Below are positions 1 through 8,774 of a DNA stretch of 47,943 bases, one piece after another. A model generated the notes under the pieces. That model ran no database searches and was not told where the DNA came from. It saw nothing but the letters and a program-made list of their open reading frames with translations. Origin of the DNA: Planctomycetota bacterium (lineage in GTDB: Bacteria > Planctomycetota > PLA2 > JAEUHO01); contig JANQJW010000022.1 in NCBI GenBank assembly GCA_028281445.1, positions 1-47,943 of the forward strand, written 5' to 3'. A program made the position numbers and the translations under genes. Numbering within the stretch: the first letter of the stretch is position 1; every line of letters starts with the position of its first letter.

Positions 1-229
1 TGGTCGTGTCGTGGACGGTCTTCTTGCCCTTCCACGTCGAAGGCGCCCAGACGACGCGGCGATGGCCGGTCTTTCGTCCGTTGAGCGACTCCTCATACCA
101 TTTCTCCGACGGCTGGACCGTCGGCTCGTCCGCTGCGCGCGCCATGGGTAGGAGCGCGGGCGCGGCCACGAAGCAGGCGAGAACGACCAGCACGGCCGCC
201 CTGCGAATGGGCATGGAAGTCTCGGGCAT
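1..229 (-). CDS. Secreted protein, N-terminal part only (possibly transglutaminase-like)
   Basis: The gene runs off the left edge; about 76 codons are visible. The start at 229 is preceded by GGAG about 9 nt upstream; a second in-frame ATG lies at 214. Residues 6-33 look like a signal peptide: two arginines, a hydrophobic stretch and a small-residue cleavage region. The mature start contains WYEESLNGRKTGH. A short strand of the type 'WY.v.lnG.k.Gy' is, from memory, common at the start of secreted transglutaminase-domain proteins, but no catalytic domain is inside the window, so this is a guess. It is divergent from the lipoprotein gene at 299. Confidence 0.6.
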   Translation of the reverse strand, partial: MPETSMPIRRAAVLVVLACFVAAPALLPMARAADEPTVQPSEKWYEESLNGRKTGHRRVVWAPSTWKGKKTVHDTT

Positions 230-298
230 GCGTTCTCTCTCCGGTGCGTCGATCCTACCCGCCGACACAGGCATCGTTCGGCACCCCTGGAGAACGTC

Positions 299-958
299 GT
301 GAACACCGCCCGTGCCGCACTCGTGCTTCTGTTGTTGAGTGCCTTCGCCGGATGCGGCCGCAATGACAGCGGCGGGCCGCCGGCCGTGATCCATGGGCCG
401 CCGATGTGGCGCGTGCTGCGCGACGAGTCGCGCGGAGGCGAATCGGGCTTCGCGCTCCGGGCGCAGACCGCGATCCGCGCGCGCCTGCGTCTCGTATCCA
501 GCACGGGGATGCCCGAGGACGGGCCGTGGCACACGATCACGACGGGCCAGACGACCCATGTGCTCTGGAGCGTACGGACGAACGCCCCGACCAACGCGGA
601 GGACATCGCGCTCCCGGAGGACTCGGAGGCCGGTCGCACGGAGGCCAAGGCCGCGGTCCTGCGCTTCCGGCTCTCCGGCTCCCCGGTCTGGCAGCGGCGC
701 TACGTGCTCTGGGCGCGCCCGGATCGCGGCCGCCTGCTCGCCACCGAGTGCGTGCCGCCGGGCTCCTACGAGAAGCTCTCGTGGGACCGCCCGGTCGAGG
801 TGGCGGCCCTCGTCATGACGGACCTGGCGAGCGGGGAAGCGCGGTTGCTTCCGCGCCAGCCGCGCAGCAAGCTGATCCTGCCAAAGGGCATGGAGCCCGC
901 CGATCGCCACGAAGACGTGCGCGTTCTGCTCATGATCGAGCCGCTTTCCAAGAAATGA
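299..958 (+). CDS. Lipoprotein of unknown function
   Basis: 219 residues from a GTG start with GGAG about 9 nt upstream. The N-terminus is a type II signal peptide with lipobox LSAFAGC (lipidated Cys19), so the protein is probably anchored to a membrane on the periplasmic side. The mature part is rich in Arg, Pro and Glu and shows no motif I recognise. It ends 14 nt before the VWA-domain gene and is probably co-transcribed with it. The codon pattern is like that of its neighbours. Function unknown. Confidence 0.75.
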   Translation: MNTARAALVLLLLSAFAGCGRNDSGGPPAVIHGPPMWRVLRDESRGGESGFALRAQTAIRARLRLVSSTGMPEDGPWHTITTGQTTHVLWSVRTNAPTNAEDIALPEDSEAGRTEAKAAVLRFRLSGSPVWQRRYVLWARPDRGRLLATECVPPGSYEKLSWDRPVEVAALVMTDLASGEARLLPRQPRSKLILPKGMEPADRHEDVRVLLMIEPLSKK

Positions 959-972
959 CGTTCCTATAGGGC

Positions 973-2229
973 ATGCGCCGCCTCCACCTCTCGCTGCTGC
1001 CGCTCCTCGCCGTGGCGCTACTGCTCGGGGAGGTCCCGGCGCGCGCGGAGAGTCCGCCGCCGCCGGTTGTCCCGGTCCACGCGTCCCTCAAGGACCTGCG
1101 GCCGTGGCTGCGGCACGAGGACTGGACGGTACGGTCGATCGCGGCCTACGAGCTCCGCCGGCGAACGGCGCCGGGCGTCGTGTACCTCGCCGCCCGCCTG
1201 CTCGTGAACGAGCAGCACCCCTACGTCGCCGCGTGCGCGCTGGGCGCCCTGCGCGGCCGGCCGCGGCGTGACCTGGTGATGGAGGGCGGCACCGACCTCG
1301 CCGACGCGGTCGTCCGCTTCAGCCGCCACGAGCACCCGACCGTGCAGACCTACGCGCGCGAAATCCTCTGCGTCATCCCGCCCGTGAAGCTCGGCGACAA
1401 CGTCGCGCTCTACGAGGGGTGGTGGAAGCGCGGCCGCAAAGCTCTCGAGCGCGAGCAACGCCAGATGCTCGCTGAGGCCGCCAAGGCGAAGCAGGCGGCG
1501 CCCGAGACCCCGAAGGGCTCGTCGTCGGTGCAGACCACGCCCGGCAAGAAGGACGAGCACTTCTACGAACGGCTCGAGCTCATGCGCAAGCACGGCCTGG
1601 AGCTCTGCATCGTGCTCGACCACACCGGCTCGATGGGTCCCTACATCGGTGCCGCGAAGCGCCAGGCCGTCTGGTTGTTGCGAAAGCTCCGTGCCTACAT
1701 CCCGCAGTTCCGCGCGGGGCTCGTCACCTACGACGACGCGGCGCGCTTGCGCATCGCGTTGACCCAGGACGCCGAGGCGCTCGAGAAGGCATTCCGCAAG
1801 GTCGGGGCGGGGGGCGGCGGCGATTACGAGGAAGGCGTCGACAAGGGCATCCGGCTGGCGCTCAAGCAGGGCCGCATGGCGTGGTCGCAGCGCGCCTACC
1901 GAGTGATCGTCGTCGTCGGGGACGCACCGCCGCACGAGGGGGACGTGCCGCGGCTCCTGCGCACGATCCAGAAGGCGCGCGAGGACATCCTCTACGACCG
2001 TCCGGTCGTGGTGCACACCGTCTCCACGTCCACGATGCCGGTGCTGCATTTCCCGCAGATCGCGTTGGCGGGCGGCGGGCAGCACGTCGCCTTGAGTCAC
2101 GCCGGCGCGCTCGTGCAGGAGCTGGTCCTGCTCACATTCGGTGGTGCCGACCGCGAGCGGATCAAGGAGTGGATGGGCGTTATCGACACACTCCGCAAGG
2201 CGGAGCAGAAGAAGCCCAAGCGCAAGTAG
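973..2229 (+). CDS. Secreted HEAT-repeat and von Willebrand factor A domain protein
   Basis: 418 residues. A signal peptide occupies about residues 1-25 (leucine-rich core, then PARAES). Residues 37-135 form HEAT/armadillo-like helical repeats. A charged linker with lysine- and serine-rich sequence (150-200) leads to a VWA fold from about residue 209. The metal-ion-dependent adhesion site is present as D216-H-T218-G-S220, with GGGGDYEEG near 280 and VVVGDAPPHEG near 315, as in VWA domains that bind a divalent cation and a partner protein. Such proteins act as extracytoplasmic binding or scaffold proteins; the partner is unknown. It is followed by repeat element copy 1. Confidence 0.85.
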   Translation: MRRLHLSLLPLLAVALLLGEVPARAESPPPPVVPVHASLKDLRPWLRHEDWTVRSIAAYELRRRTAPGVVYLAARLLVNEQHPYVAACALGALRGRPRRDLVMEGGTDLADAVVRFSRHEHPTVQTYAREILCVIPPVKLGDNVALYEGWWKRGRKALEREQRQMLAEAAKAKQAAPETPKGSSSVQTTPGKKDEHFYERLELMRKHGLELCIVLDHTGSMGPYIGAAKRQAVWLLRKLRAYIPQFRAGLVTYDDAARLRIALTQDAEALEKAFRKVGAGGGGDYEEGVDKGIRLALKQGRMAWSQRAYRVIVVVGDAPPHEGDVPRLLRTIQKAREDILYDRPVVVHTVSTSTMPVLHFPQIALAGGGQHVALSHAGALVQELVLLTFGGADRERIKEWMGVIDTLRKAEQKKPKRK

Positions 2230-2232
2230 AGA

Positions 2233-2382
2233 TCTCCGCAGAGACGCAGAGTCAGGGAGCGGAGCCTGGAAGCGAGACGACGCCCTCCACTGCTGCTCAT
2301 TCAGGGTTCGCAAGCGGCCGTCGGTCGACGCAGCGATTCGACGACCGCCGGACGCGCTCTGCGCCACTGCGCCTCTGTGGAG
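2233..2382 (+). repeat. Dispersed ~150-bp inverted-repeat element, copy 1
   Basis: The left arm is TCTCCGCAGAGACGCAGAG and the right arm is GCGCCACTGCGCCTCTGTGG, roughly reverse complements. The middle carries the conserved core GGTTCGCAAGCGGCCGTCG followed by GCGATTCG. It lies between two plus-strand genes. Its right end abuts the -10-like TATGCT of the next gene. Confidence 0.9.
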
Positions 2383-2383
2383 T

Positions 2384-2389
2384 TATGCT
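2384..2389 (+). promoter_or_regulatory. -10-like hexamer TATGCT before the NuoE-NuoF fusion
   Basis: TATGCT ends 8 nt before the ATG at 2398 and there is no Shine-Dalgarno in the gap (CTCGGCCC). The message would begin at or next to the start codon, so it is probably leaderless. Confidence 0.45.
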
Positions 2390-2397
2390 CTCGGCCC

Positions 2398-4020
2398 ATG
2401 GCGCGCGAACCGAACCTCCTGCAGCAGCTGAACGATCTCCAGGCTGAGCACGGCTGGCTTCCGGAAGACGTCCTGCGCGGTTTCGCCGAGGAGACGAAGA
2501 CACCGCTCTACCGCATCCAGGAAGTCGCGAGCTTCTATCCGCACTACCGGCTGACGCCGCCGCCGAAGCACCACGTCACGGTCTGCCGGGATGCCGCGTG
2601 TCACATCAACGGCGGGCCGGACTACATCGCCGACATCAAGGCGGCGCTCAAGGACCACACCGACATCGAGGTGCACGAGGTCTCCTGCCTCGGACGCTGC
2701 GAGCACGCGCCGGCGGCCTGCGTCGACGATGTGCCGCTCGAGGGCTACGACGCCGTGGACGTGACGAAGGTGGCCCTCAACTACGAAGCGCCGCCAGGGG
2801 ACGAGCCGACGTCGCAGCCGCGCTCCTGGGAGAGCGATCCGTACGCAAGCCGGGACGAGCACTACGGCGTGCTGCGCGAGCTGATGGACGGTGGCGACGT
2901 CGCGACCGTGCCCGACCGAGTGCAGGAGTCAGGGCTGCGCGGCATGGGCGGCGCGGGCTTCCCCGCCGGCATGAAGTGGCGTTTCGTGCGCGACACACCG
3001 GGCGAGGTGAAGTACGTCGTCTGTAACGCGGATGAGAGCGAGCCGGGCGCGTTCAAGGACCGCGTCATCCTCGAGGAGCTCCCCCATCTCGTGATCGAGG
3101 GCATGCTCATCGCGGCCCTCGTCGCCGGCGGCACCGACGCCATCGTCTACATCCGTCACGAGTACGTGCGCGAGGGCAAGGCGATCCTGCGAGAGATCGC
3201 CCGCGTCGAGGAGATGGGCCTCACCGAGAAGCTGGGCGTGGACCTCTCGATGTTCGTCTCGCCGGGCGGCTACATCCTCGGCGAAGAGACCGCGCTGATC
3301 GAGGCGCTCGAAGGCAAGCGCGGCGAGCCGCGCAACAAGCCTCCCTTCCCGACGACCCACGGGGTGCACGGCAAGCCGACGCTGATGAACAACGTCGAGA
3401 CCTTCTCGCACGTCCCGCTGATCCTCGAGGAGGGTCCGGACGCCTGGAAGGCGCACGGCGTGAACGGCGGCGACGGCTGGAAGTACGTCTCGTTGTGCGG
3501 GCACGTCGAGAACCCTGGCGTCTACTGCATCCCGATGGGCATGACGATCGCCGAGCTCGTGAACGGCCCCGGCGGCGGCATGAAGGACGGGCAGGCCATG
3601 AAGGCTTACTACCCCGGCGGTGCCAGCGCGCCCTTCCTGCCGGCGTCGAAGGCGGACGTGCCGCTCGAGTGGAACGCGATGGAGGCAGCGGGCAGCATGC
3701 TCGGCTCCGGCTCGGTGCTGGTCGTCGCCGAAGGCACGGACATGCTCGACCTCGCGGCCAACGTCGTGCGCTTCTTCCGCAATGAGTCGTGCGGCAAGTG
3801 CGTGCCGTGTCGCGTGGGTAGCGAGAAAGCCGTAACGCTGCTCGATCGCGTGTTGGCCGGCGAGGGCCAGGGCGACGAGTTCGACCTGTTCCCCGACCTC
3901 GACGAAGCGCTGCGCCTGACGTCGATCTGTGGGCTCGGCCAGGTCGTGCTCAACCCGGCGACGAGCGTCATCGAGCACTTCCCCGACGACGTGGCGAAGC
4001 ACACCCAGAACGGCGGCTGA
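2398..4020 (+). CDS. NuoE-NuoF fusion: NAD(P)H/formate-dehydrogenase-type diaphorase subunit
   Basis: 540 residues from the ATG at 2398. Residues 1-130 are a NuoE-like thioredoxin fold with the four [2Fe-2S] cysteines C63, C68, C97 and C101. Residues 150-540 are NuoF: the GMGGAGFPAG NADH-binding loop (182-191), the FMN region CNADESEPGAFK (209-220), GEETALIEALEGKRGEPR, and the [4Fe-4S] ligands C465, C468, C471 and C511. NuoE-NuoF fusions of this length occur as the diaphorase subunit of soluble NAD-linked formate dehydrogenases (FdsB) and hydrogenases (HoxF), as well as in complex I-like enzymes. No other nuo, fds or hox gene is in view. The stop overlaps the moeA start (TGATG), so the two are translationally coupled; this favours, but does not prove, a molybdenum-enzyme partner. 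Confidence 0.9.
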   Translation: MAREPNLLQQLNDLQAEHGWLPEDVLRGFAEETKTPLYRIQEVASFYPHYRLTPPPKHHVTVCRDAACHINGGPDYIADIKAALKDHTDIEVHEVSCLGRCEHAPAACVDDVPLEGYDAVDVTKVALNYEAPPGDEPTSQPRSWESDPYASRDEHYGVLRELMDGGDVATVPDRVQESGLRGMGGAGFPAGMKWRFVRDTPGEVKYVVCNADESEPGAFKDRVILEELPHLVIEGMLIAALVAGGTDAIVYIRHEYVREGKAILREIARVEEMGLTEKLGVDLSMFVSPGGYILGEETALIEALEGKRGEPRNKPPFPTTHGVHGKPTLMNNVETFSHVPLILEEGPDAWKAHGVNGGDGWKYVSLCGHVENPGVYCIPMGMTIAELVNGPGGGMKDGQAMKAYYPGGASAPFLPASKADVPLEWNAMEAAGSMLGSGSVLVVAEGTDMLDLAANVVRFFRNESCGKCVPCRVGSEKAVTLLDRVLAGEGQGDEFDLFPDLDEALRLTSICGLGQVVLNPATSVIEHFPDDVAKHTQNGG

Positions 4021-5249
4021 TGTTCCACGACGTCCGCATGCGGGGCTTCAAGGAACGCGCGGACGTAGCCGAGGTGCAGGCGTGGATCGACGCGTTGGCC
4101 ATTGCGACGCGTACAACGTCCGTCGGCCTCGACGCCTCGCACGGACGCGTCCTCGCGGAGGACCTCGTCAGCGCGGTCGACGTGCCGTCGTTCGCCCGCT
4201 CCGCCATGGACGGCTGGGCGGTCTGCAGCGACGACACGCTGGGTGCCTCGGACACCGATCCCGTGCTGGTGAAGGTGATCGGCACAACGCTGCCGGGCCG
4301 CCCGCACGAGGGCGAGGTGCACGGCGGCCAGGCTGTGCGCATCATGACGGGCGCACCGCTGCCCCGGGGTGCGGACGCCGTGCTGCGCGCCGAAGACGGC
4401 GAGCAGCGCGAGGACGAGCTGCAGGTGCGAGCGACGGTGCCGCGCGGTCGCCACGTAGGCGAACGCGGCGAGGACGTGAAGGCCGGGACGCCGCTGCTGC
4501 GTGCCGGGCGTCGGCTGCGTCCACAGGATGTCGGCTTGGCAAGCTCGGTGGGCTGCGCGCAGCTCACCGTTCATGCTCAGCCCGTGATCGAGGTGATCGT
4601 CACGGGCGACGAGCTGTTGCCCGCCGGCTCGCAGCCCGAAGGCGCGAACATCACCGACGCCAACGCCCCCATGTTGCGCGCGCTGATCGCACGCGATGGC
4701 GGCCGGGTAGAGACGGTCGCGATGCTGCCGGACAGCGAGGCCGTGCTGCGGGCGGCGCTCGAGGAGTCGGCGGCGGACGTGGTCATCCTCACCGGCGGCT
4801 CGAGCGTGGGCGAAGAGGACCATGCGCCGCGCCTGCTGCACGAGTTGGGCACGTTGTCCTTCCATGGCGTTGCGATGCGTCCCGCGGCGCCGACGGGCAT
4901 GGGCACGATCGATGAGCGCGCGGTGTTCCTCCTGCCGGGCAATCCGGTGTCGTGCCTCTCGGCGTACGACTTCTTCGCCGGGCGCCTCGTCCGCCGCATG
5001 GCGGGCCGCTCCCCCGAGTGGCCGTATCGGTCGCAGCACGGAAGGCTCACGCGCAAGATCGCGAGCGTGCTCGGACGAGTCGACTACGTGCGCGTGGCGG
5101 TGGATGGTGACGCCATCACACCGATCATGACGCGCGGCGCGTCGATCCTCTCCTCGACCACGGAGTCGGACGGGTTCGTCGTGGTGGAGCGCGACTCGGA
5201 AGGCCACCCCGAGGGCACCGAAGTCACCGCGTATCTCTACGACCTCTAG
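4020..5249 (+). CDS. moeA: Molybdopterin molybdenumtransferase MoeA
   Basis: 409 residues, the usual length for MoeA. The enzyme inserts molybdate into adenylylated molybdopterin, the last common step of molybdenum cofactor synthesis. Motifs in order: SAMDGWAV near residue 61, IMTGAPLPRGADAV near 110, VTGDELLPAG near 198, ILTGGSSVGEEDH near 257 (the MoCF-type binding loop) and LLPGNPVSCL near 300. The start overlaps the previous stop by one base. No other Moco gene is nearby, so the coupling to a NuoE-NuoF diaphorase is the most telling context. It is followed by repeat copy 2. Confidence 0.95.
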   Translation: MFHDVRMRGFKERADVAEVQAWIDALAIATRTTSVGLDASHGRVLAEDLVSAVDVPSFARSAMDGWAVCSDDTLGASDTDPVLVKVIGTTLPGRPHEGEVHGGQAVRIMTGAPLPRGADAVLRAEDGEQREDELQVRATVPRGRHVGERGEDVKAGTPLLRAGRRLRPQDVGLASSVGCAQLTVHAQPVIEVIVTGDELLPAGSQPEGANITDANAPMLRALIARDGGRVETVAMLPDSEAVLRAALEESAADVVILTGGSSVGEEDHAPRLLHELGTLSFHGVAMRPAAPTGMGTIDERAVFLLPGNPVSCLSAYDFFAGRLVRRMAGRSPEWPYRSQHGRLTRKIASVLGRVDYVRVAVDGDAITPIMTRGASILSSTTESDGFVVVERDSEGHPEGTEVTAYLYDL

Positions 5250-5254
5250 GGAAC

Positions 5255-5404
5255 TCTCCACAGAAGCGCAGAGGCACGGAGCGACGCCTCACTGCGTACG
5301 GCGCCTTCTCTGATTCTCACACGAAGTTAGAAGCAGCGACCGACCGAGACCGGCGATTCGGCGCGTGCCCGTTGCGCTCTGCGACTCCGTGTCTCTGTGG
5401 AGAG
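5255..5404 (+). repeat. Dispersed ~150-bp inverted-repeat element, copy 2
   Basis: Left arm CTCTCCACAGAAGCGCAGAG, right arm CTCTGCGACTCCGTGTCTCTG then TGGAG. The core is the most diverged of the six (AGAAGCAGCGACCG, then GGCGATTCGGCG). It sits between the convergent ends of moeA and queF and ends one base before the queF stop codon. Confidence 0.85.
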
Positions 5405-5761
5405 CTACTTCGTCGGGTGCCTCGCGATCACCACGGTGCTCATCCCGCCGCGCACGGAGAACTCCCCGCGCACCTCGAGGCGCCGGGGGCCGAGCTTCTC
5501 GGAGAGCACGTCACACATGTGGTTCACGGCGGCCTCGTAGAACACGCCCTCGTTGCGGAACGACTGCAGCCAGAGCTTCATGCTCTTCAGCTCGACGCAG
5601 ACCGCATCGGGAACGTACGTGAACGTCAGCGTCCCGAAGTCGGGGTGCCCCGTGACCGGGCACACGCTCGTGAACTCGTGCGCCGTGTGCACGATCTCGT
5701 AGTCCCGCTCGGGCGCGGGGTTGTCGAACAGCTCGAGCTCGGAACCGTTGGGCAATCCCAT
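5405..5761 (-). CDS. queF: NADPH-dependent 7-cyano-7-deazaguanine reductase QueF
   Basis: 118 residues, the short single-domain (type I) form. It reduces the nitrile of preQ0 to preQ1 in queuosine synthesis. The nucleophilic cysteine that forms the thioimide is C34 in FTSVCPVTGHPD, with D41 as the conserved acid; VELKSMK (56-62) and SFRNEG (68-72) match the substrate-binding motif. I chose ATG 5761 because the family start fits; longer readings run back into the preceding gene. It lies 4 nt after the OsmC stop and so belongs to the same operon. The preceding pathway enzyme QueC is encoded separately at 31404. Confidence 0.95.
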   Translation of the reverse strand: MGLPNGSELELFDNPAPERDYEIVHTAHEFTSVCPVTGHPDFGTLTFTYVPDAVCVELKSMKLWLQSFRNEGVFYEAAVNHMCDVLSEKLGPRRLEVRGEFSVRGGMSTVVIARHPTK

Positions 5762-5765
5762 GGCG

Positions 5766-6176
5766 CTACGCCTCTGCAGGCTCCACGAGCACCTCCTCGA
5801 AGGCGTTGGGCCCCTCGAGGATGCGGTGCACCGGGCAACGCCCGGCGATTTGCTGCAGGCGCTCGCGCTGCGCGTCGTCGAGATCACCGATCAGCTCGAC
5901 GTGCTGCGTGAAGCGCTTGGTCTGGTCTTCCGCCGAGCGCTCGGGCTCCTCGAGCGTCACGCGCACAGCGACGTCTTCGAGCGGCCAGCCCTTGCGCGCG
6001 CTGTAGAGCTTGAGCGTCATCGCCGTGCAGCCGCCGAGGGCGGCGAGTACGGTCTGCCGCGGGGAAAGACCTGCGCCCTTGCCGCCCTTGTCGACCGGCT
6101 CGTCCATCACGCCGTTGTGGGTCCCGTCGGTCGCCTTGACCTCGAGGCTGCCTTCGGTCCAGACCTTGATCTCCAT
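5766..6176 (-). CDS. OsmC/Ohr family peroxide-detoxifying protein
   Basis: 136 residues, typical of the family. The two active-site cysteines are C50 (LAALGGCTAMT) and C114 (AGRCPVHRIL), as in OsmC/YhfA-type thiol peroxidases that reduce hydroperoxides in the cytoplasm. Arg40 in LSPRQT fits the conserved Arg-assisted active site. Spacing is 8 nt from the upstream DUF255 gene and 4 nt to queF, which indicates one operon. The exact subgroup (OsmC or YhfA-like) cannot be fixed by eye. Confidence 0.88.
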   Translation of the reverse strand: MEIKVWTEGSLEVKATDGTHNGVMDEPVDKGGKGAGLSPRQTVLAALGGCTAMTLKLYSARKGWPLEDVAVRVTLEEPERSAEDQTKRFTQHVELIGDLDDAQRERLQQIAGRCPVHRILEGPNAFEEVLVEPAEA

Positions 6177-6184
6177 GAGGGCTC

Positions 6185-8539
6185 CTACTTCGTGAAGAGT
6201 GCGGGATGTTGCGCTTCGCCGTCGGTATCCGCAAACCGCAGGTGCAGCTCGAGGCGAATCTCGAGCGGCGCCTTGCAGGTGGACTCGTCGCAGGGCTGGA
6301 GCGTCAACACGAGCGGGATCTTGCGCGGGCCGGCCGGAACGTCCGCGGGAATTGCCAACTGCCCGCGAATCTCGAAGGTCCCTTCGTAGAGCGCGACGGC
6401 CTCGCCGCCCAGCGGACGCGAACGCGCGGGCGGGTAGAGCACGTCCTCCAGCGGCGCCGGGCTCTTCTCATCCGTCGTGAGGCGCGTTGCGATCAGGTCG
6501 GCGTTCGACGGCACGTTGGCGTTGACGTGCCAGCCGGCGTCGAGATCGACGCGCACGACCAAGCCCACCCGCGAACCCAGCTTGGCCTCCATGCGTTCCA
6601 GGAAGGCGTCGACCTGCGCGACGTCGACGCGTGCATGCGCGTCCCCGCGGGTTGCCCCCGCGACGCCGCTCTGTTCCATGCCGCGGCGCATGGCGAGCGC
6701 ACGCAGGAGAGCCATGACGCCGGTCGCCATGCGCGGATGCGCCATCAGGGGACGGAACGCCGAGAGCGTGCGATCCGCCGCGTCGGCGTAGCCCTTCTCG
6801 CCCGTAGCGGCGAACAGGCGCAGGTTCAGCCGCGCCGCCGTTCCGTTGTCGGAGGGAATCGGGCTGTCCCAGGTTTCCTTCGTGCGCGCGAAGAGCGTCT
6901 CGTGCCTCTCGCGCGAGGTCGTCCAGAAGCCGCCGTTCTCCTGGTCCTGGAACTCGTCATTCAAGCGATCGGCCAGGTCGCGCGCCGCATCCCGCCAGGT
7001 CGTTTCCTTCGTCGCGTCGGCCAGATCGAGGAGACCCTCGATCAGGTGCACGTGGTCCTCGGTGAATCCGGGGATCTCCGGGCCGGACCCGGCCGGGAAG
7101 CGCAGCAGCGTGCCGTCGTCCTTGCGGGACTTGCTGAGGAGGAACGACGCGAGTCCCCGGGCGCGGTCGAGATAGGCCGGTTCGGACAGATCGACACCGG
7201 CGCGTGCGAACGCGGAGATGAGTAGGCCGTTCCAGCCCGTGATGACCTTGTCGTCGAGCCCCGGCTGCGGCCGCTTGTCGCGTGCCGCCAGGAGCTTGCC
7301 GAGAACCGCGTCGACCTTGGCCTGGACCGCGATCGGCTTCTCGAGATGCGGGATGTTGCGGCCGCTGCGCCGGTGGGTTGCCTCGTCGAGGAAGTTCCCA
7401 CGCTCTTCGATGCGGAAGAGCGGCAGGAAGAAGCCGAGCTCCTGCGCGTCGAGTGCGCCGCGCAGCTCATTGAGGGTCCACGTGTAGGTCAGCCCCTCTT
7501 CGCCTTGCGTGTCGGCATCGAGACTCGACGCATAGCCGCCGCCGGGCTGTTTCATCTCGCGCTCGAGCCAGGCGAAGATGCGTTCGACCGTGCGGCGATA
7601 GCTCGGCTTGCCGGTCACGGCGAAGGCGCCCGCGTAGGCCTGCGCGAGCAGCGCATTGTCGTAGAGCATCTTCTCGAAGTGCGGCAGCAGCCACGCGCGA
7701 TCCGTGCTGTAGCGGTGGAAGCCCCCGCCGACGTGATCGTGGATACCGCCCGCCTCCATGGCGTCGAGCGTCTTGAGGATCTGCGCCTTGTCGTCCGGCG
7801 TCGCACGCCGGGCCCCGTCCTCGAGGAAGAACAGGAACTCGGTGTGCGGCGGGAACTTCGGCTGGGTGCCGTAGCCGCCGTGAACGGCGTCGAAGGCGAC
7901 ACCGAGCGCGTTGCGCATGTCCTTCAGGATCTCGGCGTCGCTCGCGCCCGTGTCGGGGATGTCGGGGCCGTCGCTCACCTGTTCGACGCGCTCGGCGATT
8001 GCCGCTGCCTGGTTCACGATCTTCTTGCGATCGTCCTTCCAGGCGCGCTCGATCTCGAGGATCAGTCCCTTGAGGCGCTCGCGCGGGATGTAGGTGGCAC
8101 CGAGGAAGGGGCGTCCATCGGGGAGTAGCAGGACCGTCATAGGCCAGCCGCCGCGGCCGAAGAGCTGCGTCGCGTTCATGTAGACGCGGTCGAGATCCGG
8201 GCGTTCTTCGCGGTCGACCTTGACGCACACGAAGACGCGGTTCATGAGCTCGGCGGTGGGCCCGTCCTCGAAGGACTCGTGCTCCATGACGTGGCACCAA
8301 TGGCACGCCGCGTAGCCGATGGAGAGGAAGATCGGCTTGTCCTCGTCGCGGGCCTTGGCGAGCGCCTCGTCGCTCCACGGGTACCAGTCGACGGGGTTGG
8401 TCTTGTGCTGGCGCAGGTACGGGCTGCGCTCCTTGGCGAGGCGGTTCTCTTTCACGGGTTCCTTGTCTCCCGGATCGGAGCAGGCCGCCCCGCCGTAGGT
8501 CATCATCACGACGGCGGCAAGTAGCGACAGGATTCGCAT
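6185..8539 (-). CDS. Lipoprotein with YyaL-type thioredoxin/glycosidase-fold domains and a C-terminal DsbD-alpha-like domain
   Basis: 784 residues from the ATG at 8539. The N-terminus is a lipoprotein signal (TYGGAAC, Cys20). Residues 31-190 are a DUF255/thioredoxin-7 domain with the family hallmark [15 protein letters not shown] (C79-H-W-C82) and [13 protein letters not shown]. Residues 200-640 match the six-hairpin (alpha/alpha barrel) half of YyaL/spermatogenesis-associated-20 proteins. The last ~130 residues look like the DsbD N-terminal (alpha) domain: [20 protein letters not shown], a YEGTFEI strand and QPCDESTC with two cysteines. YyaL proteins are usually cytoplasmic and lack this domain, so an exported version with its own thiol-disulfide partner is unusual. 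It heads the operon with OsmC and queF. Confidence 0.88.
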   Translation of the reverse strand: MRILSLLAAVVMMTYGGAACSDPGDKEPVKENRLAKERSPYLRQHKTNPVDWYPWSDEALAKARDEDKPIFLSIGYAACHWCHVMEHESFEDGPTAELMNRVFVCVKVDREERPDLDRVYMNATQLFGRGGWPMTVLLLPDGRPFLGATYIPRERLKGLILEIERAWKDDRKKIVNQAAAIAERVEQVSDGPDIPDTGASDAEILKDMRNALGVAFDAVHGGYGTQPKFPPHTEFLFFLEDGARRATPDDKAQILKTLDAMEAGGIHDHVGGGFHRYSTDRAWLLPHFEKMLYDNALLAQAYAGAFAVTGKPSYRRTVERIFAWLEREMKQPGGGYASSLDADTQGEEGLTYTWTLNELRGALDAQELGFFLPLFRIEERGNFLDEATHRRSGRNIPHLEKPIAVQAKVDAVLGKLLAARDKRPQPGLDDKVITGWNGLLISAFARAGVDLSEPAYLDRARGLASFLLSKSRKDDGTLLRFPAGSGPEIPGFTEDHVHLIEGLLDLADATKETTWRDAARDLADRLNDEFQDQENGGFWTTSRERHETLFARTKETWDSPIPSDNGTAARLNLRLFAATGEKGYADAADRTLSAFRPLMAHPRMATGVMALLRALAMRRGMEQSGVAGATRGDAHARVDVAQVDAFLERMEAKLGSRVGLVVRVDLDAGWHVNANVPSNADLIATRLTTDEKSPAPLEDVLYPPARSRPLGGEAVALYEGTFEIRGQLAIPADVPAGPRKIPLVLTLQPCDESTCKAPLEIRLELHLRFADTDGEAQHPALFTK

Positions 8540-8567
8540 CGAACGCGTCAGGGTATCCGAGAAGGAA

Positions 8568-8710
8568 CCTCCGCAGAGACGCAGAGGCACGGAGCGACGC
8601 CTGCGAGCTGTATGTCGCCTCCTTGACTCCCCATCGAGGGCCCGCAAGCGGCGATCGGGCGAGCACGGCGATTCGATGCCAACGGCCTTCGCTCTGCGCC
8701 TCTGCGGAGA
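8568..8710 (+). repeat. Dispersed ~150-bp inverted-repeat element, copy 3
   Basis: Left arm CCTCCGCAGAGACGCAGAGG, right arm CTCTGCGCCTCTGCGGAG, core GCAAGCGGCGATCG with GGCGATTCG. It lies between two minus-strand genes, upstream of the DUF255 lipoprotein gene, yet keeps the plus orientation. Confidence 0.9.
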
Positions 8711-8711
8711 T

Positions 8712-8756
8712 TTCAAAACGAACGAAGGCCGCGCGCCTCTCGACGCACGGCCTTCG
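8712..8756 (-). terminator. Intrinsic terminator for the repeat lipoprotein gene
   Basis: CGAAGGCCG (8723-8731) and CGGCCTTCG (8748-8756) form a perfect 9-bp stem. Read on the minus strand it is followed by TTCGTTTTGAAA. It lies 18 nt after the stop of the minus-strand gene that ends at 8775. Confidence 0.75.
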
Positions 8757-8774
8757 GAGTGGAGTGCTTGCGCG

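Noticed and set aside
1018..2367. Long open frame antisense to the VWA gene, and many similar antisense frames (3609-5261, 15606-16721, 24318-25724, 37060-40299)
   Set aside because: They are frame shadows of G+C-rich genes: Arg/His/Ala-rich, no domains, opposite recognised genes.
2230..2397. 6S RNA, because the core TTCGCAAGCGGCC recalls part of E. coli 6S RNA
   Set aside because: Six dispersed copies with inverted arms and no closing helix or central bubble of 6S type; the match is short and likely chance.
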